Shown piece by piece: positions 59,401 to 64,000 of a DNA stretch of 64,000 nt. Numbering within the stretch: the first letter of the stretch is position 1; every line of letters starts with the position of its first letter. Origin of the DNA: Saturnia japonica (Eukaryota > Arthropoda > Insecta > Lepidoptera > Saturniidae). The notes beneath the pieces are model-generated. The model saw nothing but the letters and a program-made list of their open reading frames with translations. It ran no database searches and was not told the origin of the DNA. Both the position numbers and the translations under genes were made by a program. Where the stretch lies: positions 19,649,590-19,713,589 of the forward strand of contig CM065308.1 in NCBI GenBank assembly GCA_033032175.1. Reading direction: 5' to 3'.

Positions 59401-59554
59401 TAATGATTGGATTGGGTTTTTCGTATGTGGTACGGCAATGCAAGATGTTAAATTACTAACTAGTATTACAAACACTGAAGGCTGAAATCGTATGTAGATA
59501 CTAAAATAATATTCATGTAAATCATAATCTTCATATAATCATAAAAGAGCTAAG

Positions 59555-59815
59555 GAAAGAGAAATTTTGTTGGAGATTTCTCTCTACTTGGGGCAGTCCG
59601 ACTGGTGAAATGCCTTCACCCTGCACAAGATTACAGCCAAATATCCTTGTGTTGTGTTCCTGCCATAATGTTTCCAGAGATACTTGAGGAAAGGGGCTTA
59701 AGGTCGGCAACGTTCTAGGCTACAAGCGTCCATAGGCTACGGTAGCTGCTTATCATCAGGGGGGTCGTATGCTTGTTTGACACCTTAGTTGTATAAAAAT
59801 TAAAACACCCTAATT
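59555..59815 (+). repeat. Lepidopteran LINE/SINE 3' region
   Basis: CTCTACTTGGGGCAGTCCGA, AAGGTCGGCAACG, CATAGGCTACGGTAGCTGCT and TATCATCAGGGGGGTCGTAT followed by GCTTGTTTGACACC and an A-rich stretch. I recognise this tail as very frequent in Lepidoptera. The 5' part is shared with 15890-16010. Confidence 0.6.
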
Positions 59816-60284
59816 TTACTCCATCAGTTCATTGTATTATAGAATCACTCTGTATATATTCATAAACAGATGGAGCTGTACTTGGTTAGTAGTTCTATGT
59901 GTTTTAGTTTTATATACCAATGAACAATATCAAGGAAGTAACAAACCCGAACGGGTAAAGATACAGCTGCCACTCCCTCGGGTTTGGGCACTAGCTTGCC
60001 CGGGTTACGGGTTAATATTGTATGTGTCCGAGTTAATCAGGATGGTTTAGCGTAATAATTAGACATTCTATAGAATGACTGTATTTCATACATTGCTTAT
60101 AAAATGTATAAAAGTATGTATTTTCAGATCCATGATATACATATACAATGAACCAACGTAAAAGAGCTTTTTGAAATGAAAATTTATGTGTTTTCTTCAA
60201 ATTTTTATGTTGATGATGATAGTCTAATTTCGACCACTGGGTGAATACTAGTTTAAATAATTATATAAATACATATATATTTTA
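59816..60284. other. Intronic sequence, nothing recognised
   Basis: No supported gene. Confidence 0.4.
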
Positions 60285-60371
60285 GTACAAGTCCGGTGAA
60301 GCTGTAAAAGCCACAGCGGCTTTAGGGCCCCTAAGGCTAACAGTGAAGTCAGAGAAAAAAAAAAAACTATA
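60285..60371 (+). mobile_element. Poly(A) retroposon, copy 3 (short, 5' truncated)
   Basis: GAAGCTGTAAAAGCCACAGC, then GGCTTTAGGGCCCCTAAGGC, TAACAGTGAAGTCAGAG and an A-run at 60355-60367. It is the complement of the T-run side of 33506 and 48252. The truncated 5' end and tail confirm the direction of the family. Confidence 0.6.
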
Positions 60372-61394
60372 TTAAAAGTATATAAATAATAATAATGTTA
60401 ATATATTAAATAAACGACAAAAACAAAAAGTAGTAGTACATCAGATATTATTTCAAAAAGGCATCACTACGTACGGGGTCTACTAATTTTCGAAGGTGGC
60501 AGCCCTAAGGCTACCTAGCTAAAGGCCAATTACAGCATTTTAAGCTATGCTATATAATATATGTCCACATGTGAAATGACAAAATAAATAAACATACGCA
60601 AGGTCAATGGCCAATTTTAACATTACTTCGGTCAAGTGCTGTAGAAAATTATCACATAGTTTTACAACTATAGTGTATTGGTTTTGCGGAGATTCGAAGT
60701 GTACTTTTTTTTAAACAAGTAAAATTTTTTTTTATCGTAAGCGAAGAAATAAAACATTATCAATCATACGATCGTAATTCGTAATAATATGATAAGGATA
60801 CTGTGTTTATTTTTTGTCTTTCTCGTGACGTATTTTCATTTATTATGACATTAATTGATAGAAAAATAGGAATTGAGTAGTAGTATGTTGAGCGACCTTC
60901 GTAAAACTCATGTAGATTTTTCGTGTACAAAAGTAACAAGTAACGAGAGACTAATACAAAAAAATATAATTTCGATCATTTTTAGATTTGTTTAATAGAG
61001 CTGATATTAAATAAGAATTCTTAAAACATGATAATTTTCATGATTAATTTTTACTCGAGTGTTGATAAGTTTTTTGGTTTTTGCACCACACTTATAGGTA
61101 TTCATTAAATAATATACAATTATTAAATATGTATATTTAGATAAGCTTGAATTAATTACAGAGACATTTTGTATTGATGTAAATTATAGGTAGTCTAAAA
61201 TATACAGTAAATTCATAATTTTTTAAAATATAATATAACAATTTAATTTAACGATTGAAATTTAATAATTAAAGCTTCCTAATTCACAGGAGAAAAAAAA
61301 ATCATTATCATTTTTGTGAATATATCCGTTCGTGTAATTATAGATTTTTTTTATCTGTGGTAGTACTACAATGTTGTTTATTACACTATGTCAG
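60372..61394. other. Intronic sequence, nothing recognised
   Basis: AT-rich, no supported feature. Confidence 0.45.
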
Positions 61395-61399
61395 CCGTC

Positions 61400-61445
61400 T
61401 AGCTTGGCGCCAAGTGCGACGTGACAAACACGTATAAATAATAAC
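61400..61445. promoter_or_regulatory. Candidate regulatory cluster with CTTGGCGCCAAG palindrome
   Basis: A perfect 12-bp palindrome CTTGGCGCCAAG, similar to E2F/NF1-type sites, is followed about 20 bases on by ACACGTATAAATAA with a TATA-box-like core. Function is speculative. Confidence 0.2.
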
Positions 61446-61579
61446 GAACACTTGACTGGAAACTGTTATGTATCAATGTTTGAACTAGTTCGGGTGAAGT
61501 TGATAAGTGCAGCTTCACGCTTATTGAATCGCCTAAGAAACTTGATACAATAATAACGAATATTCATTTTATTAAAAGC

Positions 61580-61800
61580 TAGCGGTGAGCCCGCGGCTCC
61601 GCACGTGTTTGTTAAGTAGTAATTATTTACGTCCCGTAATTTTAATAATTTTACTCATATATTTTTCACTATTTATATTGATTATTAATTATTTATGGAA
61701 TAACATACACAGCCCATATACAAAATCTCATCAAAATTGGTTAATTATTAACAAAAAATATGTTCTTTTACGATTCTTAAAATTTCTAAATTCATAATTG
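61580..61800 (+). repeat. CTAGCGGTGAGCCCGCGG-type repeat
   Basis: It starts GCTAGCGGTGAGCCCGCGGC then TCCGCACGTG. The block GGAATAACATACACAG...AAATCTCATCAAAATTGGTT parallels 22980-23060. The 3' end is lost. Confidence 0.45.
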
Positions 61801-62509
61801 TATTTATAGATACCATATAAAATCATGTGAAAAAGGTCACCTTAAATGGCAGCGATAACTGTTTGAAAATTATAAAAAAAAAATTTAAGCGACTTTGTAC
61901 TCGTATTTTTGCCTGTCGGTGAGTGGTCACTTCAGCCTGTGGAACCGTACAACACCAAAGGCATCACATGAGCGTTAGCGACTCTTTAAAAATCTGTTCA
62001 CTCCTCTCTCGAAGAACTCCAAATTGTAGTTTAAAAATTGAAAACAGTAAAATATAGCCTATAGCATTCAGGGTTAGTCTAGCTTTCCATTATTAGTGAA
62101 ATAATTTTTTCAGAAGTGAATTAGTACTTCCAAGTAAAAAATTGCACAGTTTGAATTAGCAATGGATAGTTATCGGATTATAAATATAAAAAGTATTTTA
62201 TATACTCTCATATCGTAAAATTCGAATTATAAACTTCAAAACGATTTTATATTGATATACTTTATGACCACAATACCGAAATTTAAAAATTGAAAACACT
62301 TTTTCTCTAACAAAATAATGATATAATTTTATTTTACCAATACGATACAGGGCAAATTTATGTAGCATTACAAAAAAGTTTTCATTCCAATTTTTACTTA
62401 CCTGTGGTAGCACCTACTTTAGCGCTTGCGCGGTGATGTGCTGGGTCTTGGCGTCAATCATACGTTTTCTTGTACTAAATTTTGTAGGCTTTTTTAATCT
62501 TGCTCAAAA

Positions 62510-62814
62510 ATGTCTTATAGCAGTGAATTTGATGAAAATTTGATTCCACCCGATATTTTAGAAAATATATATGATAAATGCTATCACGAATCTATGTCAT
62601 GGCAAGTGCAAAAAAGGCTACATTGTTTTCGAAAAACTGTTTTCAGGAATTCTCATGTTCCTCGTTATGTTCTAAATACTCAATAATAAAGAGTACATTA
62701 AACGTTTATAACTAAGTCGATATGTCGAAATATTCAAAACTAATTGCGTTATTGCAAAAAACGTGTCAAGGTTTTAAAGGAAAGAAAGCCAAAACGATTT
62801 CACCCGAACAGTGA
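62510..62814 (+). pseudogene. Tyrosine-recombinase (phage-integrase-like) transposase remnant
   Basis: From ATG 62510 a 58-codon frame opens with SSEFDENLIPPDILENIYDK and stops at 62684. A second frame overlapping it reads YSIIKSTLNVYN, a TAA stop, then VDMSKYSKLIALLQKTCQGF, KGKKAKTISPEQ and TGA at 62812. The pattern 'S.lKSTLN...vdisKY.kLiafLK....GykpKKsk.ls.eei' is what I recall from the N-terminal SAM-like domain of arthropod tyrosine-recombinase transposons (Crypton/DIRS-related). The linker between the two parts is mostly lost and the catalytic Arg-His-Arg-Tyr domain is absent. Assignment is from memory. Confidence 0.55.
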
Positions 62815-63819
62815 AATTAATTAATTAATTTTAATACCGCTCATTATGCAACGATTTCAAAAGCTACTATTTTACCAAAATACAATGTTAGCATATATTG
62901 ACTTATATACTTTATTACGTTTATGCCAAATCAACACATACCCAACATTTTGAAGCCACCAGACCTACCGAACACACTGGGTTACCGTACCAACAATCCA
63001 CATTCCATCTTACGCGGGTCGGGGCATTTTTTTAGAAAGCTTTATTATGGGTTTCCCGTTCTTTTCACTCTAATATCCACTCAACACCTTAACGTTAAAG
63101 TCTTTTTTCCTATAATAATTCCAGAATGATACGTAATTAAGGTCGACGATCGTGAAGTTGCCTGATATTGTTTTATTTTTTATTTTTATATAGTTGAATA
63201 GAGGAACTCATAGATTAAAGTGTTCGACGTGTTAGTGTTTTGTTGCATGTATTGAAAGATGATGATAAAGTGATGTGAGATAGGAATTCTTTGTATTGTT
63301 GCTGTGGTTTATTCACTTTGGAGTCATAATAACAAAATTTCCTTAATTTGCGCAGAATTTGATTTAATTTTGCAGCCATACTTATTATTATTTGTAACTA
63401 CCTGGGCTCTCAAATGGTGTTCTATACTTTTCAATAACTCAACCACGTCATCAATACCAAATTTTTTCATAAAAACTTTTTCAGGATCATAACGACACCT
63501 TACTCATGTTATTGCTAAAATTCTAAAAAAAGATTTATCCAAATCGGTCCAGTCACTCTGAAGTGATGTGCTTATAAAACGAGCATAAAATTATTTTTAA
63601 TACAAAGATTACACCCATTTTTTAAATATTCCTATATAATAGGTAATAAATACTTTATAAGTAAGTTATCGGATACTAAAAAAAATCCTAACCTTGTCGC
63701 GCGTTGAGATCTTTTCGATGGAAATATATTACTTTTTTACTATTATAGTCTAACATATAAATACAATTTTAGCTAAAGTTAAGAGATGAAGTCATTGTAA
63801 ACGGTAATTTGCTAAGCGT
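62815..63819. other. Intronic sequence, nothing recognised
   Basis: The short frame at 62923-63129 has no family resemblance. AT-rich. Confidence 0.4.
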
Positions 63820-63960
63820 TGACGAACTGGAAAATTAAGTAGAGTGCCGGTAGACATGGATAGGTGATTGGCGATAAATTTTCAACTTAAAGTGGGTAGC
63901 TAGCCGAGCGGTCATTAGAAAATGCCCTACCAATAACCTATGCTTTTATCATGATGCATT
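63820..63960 (-). repeat. SINE-like repeat fragment
   Basis: GGTAGACATGGATAGGTGAT, TTTCAACTTAAAGTGGGTAG then CTAGCCGAGCGGTCATTAGA and AAATGCCCTACCA. This is the core of the 10090-10560 family. Confidence 0.5.
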
Positions 63961-64000
63961 TCTTCTCATGTCAATAAACATGGTGTTCGACAACGTAACC

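Larger units (their letters stand above)
8278..64000 (+). other. ds first coding intron (partial, open at right edge)
   Basis: The donor is AAG|GTAAGT at 8278. Coding should resume with a Val-initiated segment completing cadherin repeat 6, but no such exon or DxNDNxP motif was found up to 64000. The whole right part is therefore read as one intron of at least 55.7 kb, filled with transposable elements. A small missed exon cannot be excluded by eye. Confidence 0.7.

Overview
The window is eukaryotic and almost certainly lepidopteran (moth or butterfly). It is strongly A+T-rich and gene-poor. It carries a cecropia-type mariner, tRNA-derived SINEs with the 'CCTTCGGGG' tail, the interspersed repeat ending in 'TTGGCCGGTTTTT', and 3' tails of non-LTR retrotransposons that I recognise as typical of Lepidoptera. 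These assignments rest on remembered family features; no database search was run.

Only one host gene is supported. A single long exon at 6531-8277 (+ strand) encodes the N-terminal 568 residues of Dachsous, the giant atypical cadherin of the Fat/Dachsous planar-polarity and growth-control pathway. It carries a signal peptide, five complete cadherin repeats and the start of a sixth. A splice acceptor precedes it (so at least one non-coding exon lies upstream) and a consensus donor follows. No further cadherin-coding exon was found up to base 64000. The remaining 55.7 kb is therefore read as the first coding intron of ds, and the 6.5 kb to the left as 5' intron or promoter-proximal sequence.

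Layout: 1-6530 holds upstream sequence with two inverted Helitron-like repeats and a CpG/GAGA-rich patch. 6531-8277 is the ds exon. 8278-14337 is intron with scattered repeats. 14338-15206 is a young LTR retrotransposon-in-miniature (TRIM). 16012-17282 is a broken cecropia-type mariner. 23950-25130 holds a possible MITE, a LINE ORF2 tail and a long (AC)n tract. 29434-31750 holds a Lepidoptera-type repeat and a terminal-inverted-repeat element with very G+C-rich ends. 32536-34130 is a Helitron-like region interrupted by a poly(A) retroposon. 36869-38431 is a dead Tc1-like element with both ends. 39357-40962 holds a retroelement copy, a LINE tail and a hAT-like MITE. 43307-44588 is a mariner with both inverted repeats. 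47440-52160 is a complex block: Helitron-like copy, satellite, retroposon, and a 1.2-1.4 kb tandem duplication. 52190-64000 has SINE, LINE and RTE fragments and the remnant of a tyrosine-recombinase transposon.

All transposase and reverse-transcriptase reading frames seen are broken or partial. The transposons do not act together with ds; they are intronic passengers, although several inverted pairs could fold in the ds pre-mRNA. I found no RNA genes, no CRISPR array and no convincing novel multi-gene system. The most interesting items are the TRIM, the poly(A) retroposon family, the nested tandem duplication and the tyrosine-recombinase remnant.
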